A stretch of 64,000 bases of DNA from Ornithinibacillus scapharcae TW25 (GCF_000190475.1 NZ_AEWH01000042.1:1-64000), one strand, 5' to 3'. Counted from the stretch's first letter, positions 35,619 to 44,132 are shown. Notes: a model not told the origin generated them from the sequence alone. Numbers and translations are program-made.

Positions 35619-36035
35619 TTATTTTAGTATCTCCGTCATAGGAAGATAATTCATTCGCCATTGTAACCATTGTCTTTCTCTTGTTTTCCTAGGTAAGAAC
35701 TGTCTTATATCATCTATATGAAAGCCAACCTGTAGACGTTTTTCATCCAACATGATAGGACTTCTTAAAAGTCTAGGATGCTTATGAATCAATTCAAGTA
35801 ATCCCTGAAGTGGAAGTGAATCAATATCGACATTCATTTCCTTATATACTTTCGATCTTGTGGAAATAATCTCTTCTGTGCCCTCGACTGTTCTACTCAG
35901 GATTTGCTGTAGCTCCTTAACAGTCAATGGCTCCCTTAATATATTTCTTTCAATATAGTCTATATTATTTTTCTTAAACCATTCTTTTGCTTTTCTAGTT
36001 GATGAACATGCAGCACCATAAATCATTACAGTCAT
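35619..36035 (-). CDS. Spx/MgsR family regulator lacking the second switch cysteine
   Basis: A 138-residue paralogue of Spx (1279-1674). It keeps Cys10, Gly52 (EGTEEII) and [32 protein letters not shown], so contact with RNA polymerase alpha is likely. But the switch is Cys10-Ser-Ser-Thr13: Cys13 is missing, so an intramolecular disulfide cannot form. It may be constitutively active or sense thiol modification of one Cys. The C-terminal tail (QWLQWRMNYLPMTEILK) is unlike Spx and would not present a LAN degron. It is preceded by a different small operon and followed by its own terminator. Confidence 0.85.
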   Translation of the reverse strand: MTVMIYGAACSSTRKAKEWFKKNNIDYIERNILREPLTVKELQQILSRTVEGTEEIISTRSKVYKEMNVDIDSLPLQGLLELIHKHPRLLRSPIMLDEKRLQVGFHIDDIRQFLPRKTRERQWLQWRMNYLPMTEILK

Positions 36036-36077
36036 GTACCATTCCCCATTTCTACTAAATTTGAAAACTATAGCGTA

Positions 36078-36365
36078 TTACCTACTTACATACTGCTTAA
36101 AGATTTCAATAAATTGTTTTGGAGAAGATTTCACAGTATAAGAATAAACACCACGAATGGTATGTAAGTAAAGGAGTCCTCCTCCTTCACTTCCTATTTC
36201 CCTATATGACATATCCAATATATCTCTTATATGGAATTCCCGGTGCTTACTGACAATCTTATCAGAATAAAGTACGAGTAAACGTTTATGCTCTATATCC
36301 ACTTGCTCAATGCTATTTACTCTTCTTTCCACCTTGACATATTCCTGCTTCGCTAGTACTTCCAC
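36078..36365 (-). CDS. Hypothetical protein, PH-like fold
   Basis: I do not recognise this 95-residue soluble protein. The segment KLLVLYSDKIVSKHREFHIRDILDMSYREIGSEGGGLLYLHTIRGVYSYTVKSSPKQFIEIFKQY has the look of a small beta-barrel of the bacterial PH type, with a C-terminal helix that ends FIEIFKQY. It lies 28 bp after the DUF5392-like gene, on the same strand, and probably shares its transcript with the protease YugP gene upstream. GGAGGGATTTCGTGG is close to the start. Confidence 0.6.
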   Translation of the reverse strand: MEVLAKQEYVKVERRVNSIEQVDIEHKRLLVLYSDKIVSKHREFHIRDILDMSYREIGSEGGGLLYLHTIRGVYSYTVKSSPKQFIEIFKQYVSR

Positions 36366-36393
36366 GAAATCCCTCCAGGTCTTGTAAAGCTTA

Positions 36394-36819
36394 TTAATCC
36401 ATCACTCTATTTTCTTCTTCTAAAAATCGAATAAAATGATTTATCGCAAACACTGGCTGTTGTTTTACTTGTTGGATATAGCGATCCTTTATAAAATCTT
36501 CCACAACAGTACTCTTCTTAATGCGCTTGATTATAAATGCCTCACTAACCTTTACTATTTCTTTACGTTGGTATTTTGCTTCCTTGGATAAAGTAAACCC
36601 AGTTGCCCCCATTACTGCATATATGATCAAGGAAACAGTGGTTCCTGTTTCTGGCATTACAATCAATGAGAAGAACAGATTAATTAGCGAGAATGCAATT
36701 AATGGAAAGGACCAAAAGGAATATTTAGAAACCTTTTTAATAAAAGGTGAGATGGTTTCATTTAACTTATCAACTTCTTTTCTTACAAAACTCGGCATAT
36801 CTGTCATGGGTAAATTCAT
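36394..36819 (-). CDS. DUF5392-like membrane protein (YwnF-like)
   Basis: A 141-residue protein with two adjacent membrane helices (about 33-52 and 58-76), a soluble amphipathic N-terminus (MPSFVRKEVDKLNETISPFIKKVSKYS) and a basic C-terminal half (KEAKYQRKEIVKVSEAFIIKRIKKSTVVEDFI... FAINHFIRFLEEENR). It reads like B. subtilis YwnF, from recall, with no known function. AGAGGTGG-type site precedes the ATG. It sits 16 bp after the YugP protease gene. Confidence 0.65.
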   Translation of the reverse strand: MNLPMTDMPSFVRKEVDKLNETISPFIKKVSKYSFWSFPLIAFSLINLFFSLIVMPETGTTVSLIIYAVMGATGFTLSKEAKYQRKEIVKVSEAFIIKRIKKSTVVEDFIKDRYIQQVKQQPVFAINHFIRFLEEENRVMD

Positions 36820-36835
36820 CTTAATCCACCTCTTC

Positions 36836-37519
36836 TTAGTTTTCTCTTTCTCTAAATATCAAAATATATTTAATAAGCTCTAGTAACGCAATCAACGTGC
36901 TAGCAACATAAGTCAATGCTGCAGCATTTAGTACTTTTCCAACGCCTCTTTCCTCTTGATTCGATATTAAACCAAGTTGTAGCAGTTTATTTCTCGCTCT
37001 CTTAGAAGCATCGAATTCTACTGGTAATGTGATTAATTGAAAAAGAACTGCCGCTGAAAAAAGTATAATACCTAGACCAATCAAATTTGCCCAATCGAGT
37101 AAAAAACCTCCAATAAGCAAAAATGGTGATAGTTGTGATCCGATATTAGCTACCGGCACAAACTTATGACGTAGAACTAACATCGAGTAGCGATTAGCAT
37201 GTTGAATCGCATGACCTACTTCGTGGGCAGCTACTGCTAAGGATGCAATAGAACTACCTCGATATACAGGTTCAGATAGTCGTATTACTCTAGCGGTTGG
37301 ATCATAATGATCGGATAAAGCTCCTCTTCTAGACAATTCAATTCTTACATCCGAAAGACCTTCACTATCTAGAATTTTCCTTGCAACTTCTAATCCTGTC
37401 ATCCCTGAGGAAGCCCTTACTTTAGAACCTTTGCGGAAATTCCCTTGCACTCTTGTCTGAGCCCACATCGCAAGAAAGAATGCCATAATAATTAAAATAT
37501 CCATTGGATGAAAGAGCAT
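36836..37519 (-). CDS. YugP-like membrane zinc metallopeptidase
   Basis: A 227-residue membrane protein of the Zn_peptidase_2 (DUF2268-like) family. Helix 1 (MDILIIMAFFLAMWAQTRVQGNF), a catalytic zinc motif VAVAAHEVGHAIQHA (HExxH), three further helices, and a downstream conserved segment LPVEFDASKRARNKL that may give the third ligand. It corresponds to B. subtilis YugP. Substrate unknown. First gene of a leftward operon (YugP-like, DUF5392-like, hypothetical, maybe also the spx paralogue). Confidence 0.85.
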   Translation of the reverse strand: MLFHPMDILIIMAFFLAMWAQTRVQGNFRKGSKVRASSGMTGLEVARKILDSEGLSDVRIELSRRGALSDHYDPTARVIRLSEPVYRGSSIASLAVAAHEVGHAIQHANRYSMLVLRHKFVPVANIGSQLSPFLLIGGFLLDWANLIGLGIILFSAAVLFQLITLPVEFDASKRARNKLLQLGLISNQEERGVGKVLNAAALTYVASTLIALLELIKYILIFREREN

Positions 37520-37710
37520 ATCGTATCCTCCTAGATGTCTATCTTGCTATCAATAGACTTGCCATTATCATCCCAGATTTAAACCAAATTTTGGTTCTTT
37601 CATAGATATATACGAAATAACTTTGTGTTTTGTTGCACAAATTCATAAAAAACTTTATATTTCTGGGTATAGTCATAGTATAAAGAATAAATATGAACTG
37701 AATATGAACT

Positions 37711-37745
37711 AAAAAAGACCATGAGCAAAAAATGCTCATAGTCTT
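37711..37745 (-). terminator. Terminator of the two-component operon
   Basis: Read leftward: AAGACTATGAGC (37745-37734), GCTCATGGTCTT (37726-37715) with one G-T, followed by six T, 5 bases past the kinase stop. Confidence 0.85.
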
Positions 37746-37749
37746 AGTA

Positions 37750-39111
37750 CTATTGGCCAATCGGTATATTAACAGTGAATGTAGAGCCAACCCCTTCTTC
37801 ACTCTCCACCTCGATACTAAATTTATGCATACGCAAGATTTTTTTTACGATTGATAGACCTAAGCCGTTTCCTTCTACCGACCGATTACGGGAGCGATCC
37901 ACTTTATAGAACCTACCAAAAATATTAGGCATCGCTTCTTTTGGTATACCAATCCCATTATCTTTCACCTTCACTTTAATTTTATTGCTCACTATTTCGA
38001 TGGTTACTTCAACAACCCCATCTTCATCCGAGTACCGAATACTGTTTGTAATCAAATTCAACCAAACCTGCTCCATCAAATCTTTGTCTGCAAATATCTC
38101 TACCGGTTCAATTTCCAAGCGAATGTCGATGTTCTTCTTACTCCACAGTGGTTCCGTTGTCAATACAGAGTTACGAATTTGTTCATCCAATCGATAAGAG
38201 GTTGGGTGGTATGGATGATGTTCAGAGTCAAGTGATGCCATCCGTAGTAAATTTTCACTCAATCGGGACATTCGTTCAATTTCCTGATAAATAATTTGTA
38301 GGTATTCCTTCTGATCCTCTTTCGGTACTACATCATCCATAATTGCTTTTGTAAATCCTTTAATAGATGTTAAGGGTGATTGAATCTCATGGGATACATT
38401 ACTTACAAAGTCCGCACGCATCGTATCTATCTTCTCTAATTCTGCAGTCATATGGTTGAAGCTATCGATTAATTCCCCAACCTCATCCTGATTCTTTCTA
38501 TTCTTCTTTTCCACCCGAACAGAGAAATCACCCTTGGCGATTTTCCGTGATGCTTGAGTTAGCCTTCTAATTGGTTTAACTAAGTAAGTGGAGGCAAAAA
38601 AGATTAAAATACTTCCAATTAACAAAACCAATAATAAAGAAACAAATACACCCTGTTGCAGGTCTTCAAATTCGTCCTCATAATCGATTCTAGTGATGAG
38701 TGCATATTGCTGACCGGAAACATGGATTGGAACACCTATAATCCTGGCAGATTGGTTATCCTCATCTACAAGCACAACAGGATCATCAAAAGAATGACTT
38801 AAAATCTCCTCTATGTCTTCACGCTGGATTGGGAATCTCTTATTGCTTTCCTTTTTATAAAAGACCGTGCGGCCATCTGTAATTAACACATCAAAATGGA
38901 TATCATCAAATTCGTCCATTAATAACGGGATACTATCTGGACCGGCTATTTGAATGATTTCAGCTAATCCAATAGATATTTTCGATAATTCCTCTTTAAA
39001 GATTTCCTCTTGTTTAATGGAATAGGGTGTTAAAGCATATGACAGTACAATACTGACGATAACGACCCCGATGAAGGTACCAACTATTTTCAGGTAGAGA
39101 CTCTTAATCAT
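37750..39111 (-). CDS. Sensor histidine kinase
   Basis: A 453-residue membrane kinase: helix 1 (about 8-28), an extracytoplasmic sensor of ~125 residues, helix 2 (155-175), HAMP (TYLVKPIRRLTQASRKIAKGDF), HisKA with the phospho-acceptor VSNVSHEIQSP (His241), and HATPase with N, G1 (KVKDNGIGIP) and G2 (RSVEGNGLGLSIVKKIL) boxes. Start ATG 39111 overlaps the response regulator stop and has GGAGGCTAGTC; the longer frame would start inside it. Its partner reads like HssR/YclJ, so a heme or envelope signal is possible. No hrtAB or other target operon is next to it. Confidence 0.88.
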   Translation of the reverse strand: MIKSLYLKIVGTFIGVVIVSIVLSYALTPYSIKQEEIFKEELSKISIGLAEIIQIAGPDSIPLLMDEFDDIHFDVLITDGRTVFYKKESNKRFPIQREDIEEILSHSFDDPVVLVDEDNQSARIIGVPIHVSGQQYALITRIDYEDEFEDLQQGVFVSLLLVLLIGSILIFFASTYLVKPIRRLTQASRKIAKGDFSVRVEKKNRKNQDEVGELIDSFNHMTAELEKIDTMRADFVSNVSHEIQSPLTSIKGFTKAIMDDVVPKEDQKEYLQIIYQEIERMSRLSENLLRMASLDSEHHPYHPTSYRLDEQIRNSVLTTEPLWSKKNIDIRLEIEPVEIFADKDLMEQVWLNLITNSIRYSDEDGVVEVTIEIVSNKIKVKVKDNGIGIPKEAMPNIFGRFYKVDRSRNRSVEGNGLGLSIVKKILRMHKFSIEVESEEGVGSTFTVNIPIGQ

Positions 39112-39778
39112 GACTAGCCTCCAAACGATATCCAAGCCCTCTGACAGTTGAAATCGAAATCTCTTCAAAATGTTCTAGTTGTTCTCGCAGCCGCTTGATA
39201 TGAACATCCACCGTACGCTCGTCTCCTTCGTAATCATATCCCCAAATTTTTTCGATTAACTGATTACGTGTGAAGATTTTCCCTGGTGAGCTTGCTAGTA
39301 CAAACAGTAACTCACATTCCTTCCTTTTCAAGGCTACACTCTTATCATCAGATTGAACGGTTAAACTGTCCTTATCAATTAGGATAGATCCAATTTTCAC
39401 CTGATTCTCTGCACCAATATTATATCGTTTCAACAATGCTTCTACACGAAGAACCAGTTCTACTGGATCGAATGGCTTCACTAAGTAATCATCGGTTCCA
39501 GCACGGAATCCTCTAACTTTATCTTGAGATTCCCCTTTAGCTGTCACCATTAATATTGGAATGTCTAAGAAGGAGCGAATATCCTCCGTAAGCTCGTAGC
39601 CATCTATATTAGGCATCATCACATCGACGATAGCAAGTGCGACCGTCTCTTTCTCCAGTATCGTTAAAGCCTCCTGGCCATCTTCCGCTTCGACTACACT
39701 ATAGTTACTATTTTCTAGATATAAACGAATTAATTTTCGAATATGTGCATCATCATCCACAACTAAAATTTTGTTCAT
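39104..39778 (-). CDS. OmpR-family response regulator, HssR/YclJ-like
   Basis: A 224-residue two-domain regulator. The receiver has the acidic pocket VDDD, phospho-acceptor Asp52 (AIVDVMMP), Thr (VTAKGES) and Lys (YLVKPFDP). The C-terminal winged helix has FTRNQLIEKIWGYDYEGDERTVDVHIKRLREQL, a stretch close to HssR and other OmpR/PhoB proteins. It is followed, with 8 overlapping bases, by the kinase gene. Target genes unknown. Confidence 0.9.
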   Translation of the reverse strand: MNKILVVDDDAHIRKLIRLYLENSNYSVVEAEDGQEALTILEKETVALAIVDVMMPNIDGYELTEDIRSFLDIPILMVTAKGESQDKVRGFRAGTDDYLVKPFDPVELVLRVEALLKRYNIGAENQVKIGSILIDKDSLTVQSDDKSVALKRKECELLFVLASSPGKIFTRNQLIEKIWGYDYEGDERTVDVHIKRLREQLEHFEEISISTVRGLGYRLEASHD

Positions 39779-39965
39779 ACAAGTTCACTTCCCATTATTA
39801 TTCTATGTTTAGTTTAGCCTAGGAATCCCGAACAGTAAAATTAGAAAAACTCGGTAGACGCTTCTATTTCCTTCAGAACACAAAAGCAATATTTTTACAA
39901 TTTGCATCAATATTTTCCCAAATACGACTAATACTATAAGCAACCATAATAAAAGGAGTGATAAT

Positions 39966-40664
39966 ATGAAAAAAATTCTCATCAGTTTCATTACCGTGTT
40001 TCTAATCACCATCTTGCTTTCGGCATGTAATAATGATAATGCCAATAATGATAATGGCAATAACAATAACAACCAAACGAATAATGATGGTAACATTTCT
40101 AGTCTAAGTACCGACCAATCTAGTAATGATTATCCAGAGACACAGCCTATTAAGACTCAGGATGCAAAATACGAATTCCGCAAAGCTCCTGAAGGACAGC
40201 AAGCAACACCGGAGAATAAAGCACCAAATACAAATAATGTAGCCAACAAGCAGAATACCCAGCAAGCCAAGAACGGGAACTACGCTTTAAGTAATTTTGA
40301 GAGTGATGTAGTAACTCTCACCAATAAGGAAAGACAACAGGCTGGGTTATCGTTACTGGAAGTGGATAATGCTCTTAGCAATGTAGCTCGGGAAAAGTCG
40401 AATGATATGCAACGTAACGGCTACTTCTCCCACACTAGTCCGACCTATGGGTCACCATTCGATATGATGCGTGATTTCGGAATTACCTATCAATCAGCAG
40501 GTGAGAACATTGCACAAGGTCAACGAACACCAGATGAAGTCGTACAAGCATGGATGAACAGTGAAGGGCATCGTGCCAATATCTTGAATCCAGACTTTAC
40601 ACATATTGGAGTCGGTTATGACCCAGATGGACAGCATTGGACTCAGATGTTTATTAGAAAATAA
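39966..40664 (+). CDS. CAP-domain (SCP/YkwD-like) lipoprotein
   Basis: A 232-residue secreted protein. Signal peptide with lipobox LLSAC (Cys21), then a linker very rich in Asn/Asp (NNDNANNDNGNNNNNQTNN) and Gln/Pro, and a C-terminal CAP domain of ~120 residues: VTLTNKERQQAGLSLLEVDNALSNVAREKSNDM, GYFSHTSPTYGSPFDMM, SAGENIAQGQRTPDEVVQAWMNSEGHRANILNPDFTHIGVGY. His/Glu of the CAP cavity are present. YkwD-like proteins of Bacilli have no settled role. GGAG precedes the start, followed by its own terminator. Confidence 0.85.
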   Translation: MKKILISFITVFLITILLSACNNDNANNDNGNNNNNQTNNDGNISSLSTDQSSNDYPETQPIKTQDAKYEFRKAPEGQQATPENKAPNTNNVANKQNTQQAKNGNYALSNFESDVVTLTNKERQQAGLSLLEVDNALSNVAREKSNDMQRNGYFSHTSPTYGSPFDMMRDFGITYQSAGENIAQGQRTPDEVVQAWMNSEGHRANILNPDFTHIGVGYDPDGQHWTQMFIRK

Positions 40665-40671
40665 GGATTAT

Positions 40672-40698
40672 AGGGTGTCACGGTGACACCCTTTTTAT
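40672..40698 (+). terminator. Terminator of the CAP-domain gene
   Basis: AGGGTGTCA / TGACACCCT with a 3-base loop, followed by TTTTTA. Confidence 0.88.
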
Positions 40699-40843
40699 AT
40701 TAAGTTAGAATAATTATCAATTTGAGATTGATATTTCACTCAGTTAAGACTACTAGCCTGTAGTAATAAATATTTCAAAATGTTATAGTACATCACTTCC
40801 CCCTATGCTAAAATCTCATTAGGAAAAAGGGGGATGGAAAATC

Positions 40844-41527
40844 ATGCTAAAGGAATGGACTTGGTTCGAACGTATTTGGTTACTCGTTTTTGCAGGGATA
40901 AATATTTGGTTATTCTTCGCTTGGGATGACACCCTATTAGGTTTAATTAGTTCCTTAACCGGTATGCTCTGTGTCGTCCTAGTTGCCAAAGGAAAGATTA
41001 GTAACTACTACTTCGGGATAATTCAGACTGGCACATATGCTTATATTTCCTTTACATACGGGTTATATGGGGAAGCAATGCTAAATGGATTATTCTATTT
41101 TCCTGTGCAATTTATTGGTATTTATTTATGGAATCGAAATAAAACAAAACAAAGTACGATTGGGGAAGAAGTTATTGTTAAGCGAATGAACGCTAAAGCT
41201 TGGACGTTTACATTAGCCGCTATTGCACTAGCTACAGTGTTATACGCCATATTTTTAGAACTCATTGGTGGGAGAAGTGTCGGTCTTGATTCCGCAACCA
41301 ATGTATTTTCCATTGCTGCTCAGATTCTAATGCTGAAACGTTTTGCTGAACAGTGGATCATGTGGATTATCGTAAACGTATTATCTATTATTCTATGGTA
41401 TATCACTTTAGTAGATACTGGTGGAAATGATTATACGCTTCTAGTCATGTGGACTGCATTTCTGTTTAATAGCGTTTATGGTTATATAAACTGGATTCGA
41501 ATGAGCAAAAAGCAAGGAGCGGTATAA
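40844..41527 (+). CDS. pnuC: Nicotinamide riboside/mononucleotide transporter PnuC
   Basis: A 227-residue PnuC membrane protein with seven to eight helices; marks include the WxxYxE-like segments GKISNYYFGIIQTGTYAYISFTYGLYGEAMLNGLFYFPVQFIGIYLWNRN and a similar repeat in the second half. It imports nicotinamide riboside for NAD salvage, trapped by phosphorylation through the kinase encoded next. Upstream an extended -10 (TGCTAAAAT, 40806-40814) is the likely promoter; AAAAGGGGGATGG precedes the start. It directly abuts nadR (stop and ATG adjacent). Confidence 0.9.
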   Translation: MLKEWTWFERIWLLVFAGINIWLFFAWDDTLLGLISSLTGMLCVVLVAKGKISNYYFGIIQTGTYAYISFTYGLYGEAMLNGLFYFPVQFIGIYLWNRNKTKQSTIGEEVIVKRMNAKAWTFTLAAIALATVLYAIFLELIGGRSVGLDSATNVFSIAAQILMLKRFAEQWIMWIIVNVLSIILWYITLVDTGGNDYTLLVMWTAFLFNSVYGYINWIRMSKKQGAV

Positions 41528-42548
41528 ATGCGTGAAGTAGGAATGTATGGAGGGAAATTTGTTCCTATCCACATGGGCCATGTCCATGCCATGATTCAAG
41601 CTAGTACAATGGTGAAAGAACTTCATTTTATTGTTTCGTACGATGAAGCTTATGAGCGAGAAGTGTTTTTCAAGGGCGCTCAAATCCTCCCAATTCCTTA
41701 TAAGGTGCGGTTACGTTGGTGGAAGCAGCTTACCAAGGAAATGTCACATGTCCATGTGCACGCTATTCAAGAAAAACAAACCGGGCACTTCTCAGATTGG
41801 GAATATGGAGCAAAAGCGATTAAAGATGTGATTGGAAAAGAAATTGATACGGTCTTTTCATCAGAGGTGGCTTACGAAGACTATTTCCATAAACTATACC
41901 CGAATGCTGAGCATATTTTGTTAGATAAAGATCGCCTAGCGTTTCCTATTTCCGCAACCAAAATTCGTACAGAAGGTGTCATGAAGCATTGGGACTTCCT
42001 ACCAAACATTGTCAAACCTTACTTCGTTAAAAAGGTTGCAATCGTGGGAACAGGAAGCACTGGTAAGTCTACACTCGTAAAAAACCTCGCTAGCCTTTAC
42101 AATACAACATGTGTTCAGGAGGTTGGACGTAGCTTTTATGATCGACTCGGAACCTATGAAACCATGAAAAGTGATTTTGCAGAAATTGCATTTGAACACC
42201 ATCTAGAGATAAAGAAGCAATTGAATCTCGCTCGTAAGATTTTATTTGTAGATACAGAGGCCTTGGTTACTCAAAACTTTTCCATCGCCTATGAGAGGAT
42301 TAGACAGCCTATACTTGATGGAGTAGCAAAGCTGCAACAGTTCGGACCTATGGCTATTCCTAGAACCTGATGTGGAATGGGTGGATGACGGTACAAGAGT
42401 ATTTGGTAAGATTAGTATCAGAAAGAAGAATAATGATAGGCTTAAACAGCTATTAGCAGAGCAGCAGATAAGCTATATTTCCATTAAGGGAAACTATCAG
42501 GAACGTTTACAGAAAGTAATTCCTTTAATTAATAAATTATTAGATTAA
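41528..42548 (+). pseudogene. nadR: NadR: NMN adenylyltransferase / ribosylnicotinamide kinase, frameshifted
   Basis: A bifunctional NadR without the N-terminal HTH of enteric NadR. The NMNAT domain has GGKFVPIHMGHV (9-20) and ISATKIR (141-147); the kinase domain has Walker A GTGSTGKST (174-182). The frame is lost at GG 42344-42345: reading one base less gives FDLWLFLEPDVEWVDDG, and the frame then runs to TAA 42546-42548 for ~339 residues, the normal length. As written, translation stops at 42370 after about 280 residues and the lid/substrate part of the kinase is missing. Operon with pnuC (ATG adjoins the pnuC stop, AAGGAG inside pnuC). Confidence 0.85.
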
Positions 42549-42697
42549 TTGATCAGAAGAAAAGCTCCTTATAATCTTTAGAAACCTAGTTGATGTAGAA
42601 ATCCGTAAGATGCATGATAAAGTTAGAGAGGCTGACGTCTTCGGGACCTCAGCTTTATGGACTGGTTTATTTAGAAAAGACTAATCCCCATTAAGTA

Positions 42698-42722
42698 CCC
42701 CCTACCAATTCCAGGTAGGGGG
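42698..42722. terminator. Hairpin between nadR and the methyltransferase gene
   Basis: CCCCCTACC (42698-42706) and GGTAGGGGG (42714-42722), a perfect 9-bp GC-rich stem between convergent genes, without clear T run. Upstream, at 42610-42684, a short open stretch (MHDKVREADVFGTSALWTGL...) has no ribosome binding site and is not called. Confidence 0.5.
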
Positions 42723-42728
42723 CACAAA

Positions 42729-43481
42729 TTAACCTTTCTTCCTAACTTTTATGATAAACGTTGCCGGAATTAACTTGGCTTTTTCAACGGAATACCATCT
42801 AAGGTCATTCCCCTCTGGGACAACATCGGGTAGTACGACATCGTCTATCACCTTCTCAATTTCAAAACCAACTTGAATCAATGTATTGATATATGTAGAT
42901 AATTTACGGTGATAAATGATAACCTCATTCTTCCATGCCTCATTAAATTCTGGACCTTCCTCTAAGTATGACTTGTCTACTATAAAACTATCTTCTATCC
43001 GTTTCACTCGGTCATGCATTGGGTGTTCCCAACTAAAGACAAAAATTCCTCCTGGCTTTAAGTAACGATGGATATTGGATAGTGTCTTTTCAAGATCTAC
43101 GGTCCATCCAAGGGCATAAATGGAATAGGCGATGTCAAAATAATTCTTCGGTAATCCTGGATCTTCTTCCATTGGGGTCTCGAATAGTTTTACTATTGCC
43201 TCTTGGTCTTGAAGTAATTCTCTCGCTGTTTCGATTTGTTTCGTTGTCAAATCTATTCCCCAGAGCTCTGCCGCTCCATTCTCTCCCATATAGTTCAAGG
43301 AATGTCCGCTACCACACCCAATATCAAGTACCTTTTTATTTGAGATTTCACCAAACAGGTTTAACTCCGACTCTGTTGGTGCAAGCGGTCCTAGTTCAGG
43401 TAAAGCAGTTCTACCGAAAAAGCGTTTCGCAGATTTTTCCCAGCCTTGCTTGTTTATATGAAGCATTTCTACCTTTTCCAT
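42729..43481 (-). CDS. Class I SAM-dependent methyltransferase
   Basis: A 250-residue Rossmann-fold methyltransferase. The SAM-binding motif I is KKVLDIGCGSGHSL, followed by WGIDLTTKQI (acidic residue for the ribose) and the NYFDIAYSIYALGW / NIHRYLKPGGIFVFSW block of Methyltransf_11/UbiE-type enzymes. The acceptor is unknown; the C-terminal part (VGFEIEKVIDDVVLPDVV) is close to proteins annotated as small-molecule methyltransferases in Bacillus. GGGGGAACAG precedes the ATG. Single gene. Confidence 0.85.
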   Translation of the reverse strand: MEKVEMLHINKQGWEKSAKRFFGRTALPELGPLAPTESELNLFGEISNKKVLDIGCGSGHSLNYMGENGAAELWGIDLTTKQIETARELLQDQEAIVKLFETPMEEDPGLPKNYFDIAYSIYALGWTVDLEKTLSNIHRYLKPGGIFVFSWEHPMHDRVKRIEDSFIVDKSYLEEGPEFNEAWKNEVIIYHRKLSTYINTLIQVGFEIEKVIDDVVLPDVVPEGNDLRWYSVEKAKLIPATFIIKVRKKG

Positions 43482-43631
43482 TCTGTTCCCCCTAGTTTTA
43501 CTTGATATTACTTTCTAACATTCTACCAAAGATGTATAATTAAGAAAAATTAAATATTAATACATCATTCGCAATTTGAGACCTTAAATTTATATTAAAA
43601 TCACGGTAGATACTAGTTAGGAGGGATTATC

Positions 43632-43829
43632 ATAGACTGGATATTATTAGCTTCTTTAAGCGGTTTCCATATTGGAGATATGCTTTTCCAATTATTTTTT
43701 CTCGTATTCATCGTTTTAATCATTATTCTAATTGTTACTTTCATCCTTTCGTCGAAGAAGCGTAAACATCAACTTGACCGACTGGAGGAGAAGCTAAATT
43801 CTATAGAAAACAAATTAAATTCTGATTGA
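43632..43829 (+). CDS. Small membrane protein (DUF4083-like) with a non-ATG start
   Basis: A 65-residue protein with one long N-terminal membrane helix (FQLFFLVFIVLIIILIVTFIL) and a charged coiled-coil tail (KKRKHQLDRLEEKLNSIENKLNSD). It resembles the DUF4083 family by recall. AGGAGG (43619-43624) lies 7 bases ahead of an ATA codon at 43632, followed in frame by GAC TGG; related proteins start with ATG at that place, so this is either a very rare ATA (or ATC/ATT) start or a mutated start codon. No ATG in frame before residue ~17. Function unknown. Confidence 0.6.
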   Translation: MDWILLASLSGFHIGDMLFQLFFLVFIVLIIILIVTFILSSKKRKHQLDRLEEKLNSIENKLNSD

Positions 43830-43969
43830 TAGGTACATGTCACCATGTAACACCTATGACTATCGGACGATTACCACTGCACTAATATAAGCTACAATAT
43901 AAATATGCATGGTGAGTCGTTAGGGTGGGATTTTCACTTCCCTCTGGAACCATTTTGGTGAAAGGGGGG

Positions 43970-44086
43970 ATGCCTTTGGATTTTGTGATATCGATATTGA
44001 TGTTACTGATCGCAGCGGGTTCATTTTTGATCACATTGCTGGAGTTCATTAGGCGGTTAATTGACGACAAGATTAACAAAAAGTGA
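43970..44086 (+). CDS. Holin-like small toxin, type I toxin-antitoxin candidate
   Basis: A 38-residue hydrophobic peptide: one membrane helix (DFVISILMLLIAAGSFLITLLEF) with a basic, charged tail (IRRLIDDKINKK). This is the profile of the putative holin-like toxins of Bacilli, relatives of TxpA/BsrG, that are held in check by an antisense RNA. The start is ATG 43970 or TTG 43976; AAAGGGGGG at 43961-43969 fits the TTG spacing better. A TACAAT -10 (near 43894) with TTACCA -35 may drive it. A strong bidirectional hairpin follows, as expected for overlapping sense and antisense ends. The antisense gene itself is not proven. Confidence 0.65.
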   Translation: MPLDFVISILMLLIAAGSFLITLLEFIRRLIDDKINKK

Positions 44087-44132
44087 ACCCCCACCCGTGA
44101 CGGCTAATCACTAATTAGGTGAGGGTTCTTTT
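44085..44132. terminator. Bidirectional terminator of the toxin gene
   Basis: GAACCCCCACC (44085-44095) pairs with GGTGAGGGTTC (44118-44128), inner CTAAT/ATTAG, followed by TTTT rightward and, read leftward, ACTTTTTG. The two-sided use suits a convergent antisense RNA. Confidence 0.75.

Noticed and set aside
37539-37802. 87-codon minus frame overlapping the two-component terminator
   Set aside because: Its sequence is the terminator hairpin and an AT-rich spacer; overlaps the kinase gene end.
42610-42684. Short frame MHDKVREADVFGTSALWTGL... after nadR
   Set aside because: 24 codons, no ribosome binding site, no homology I can name; may be a remnant, but not supportable as a gene.
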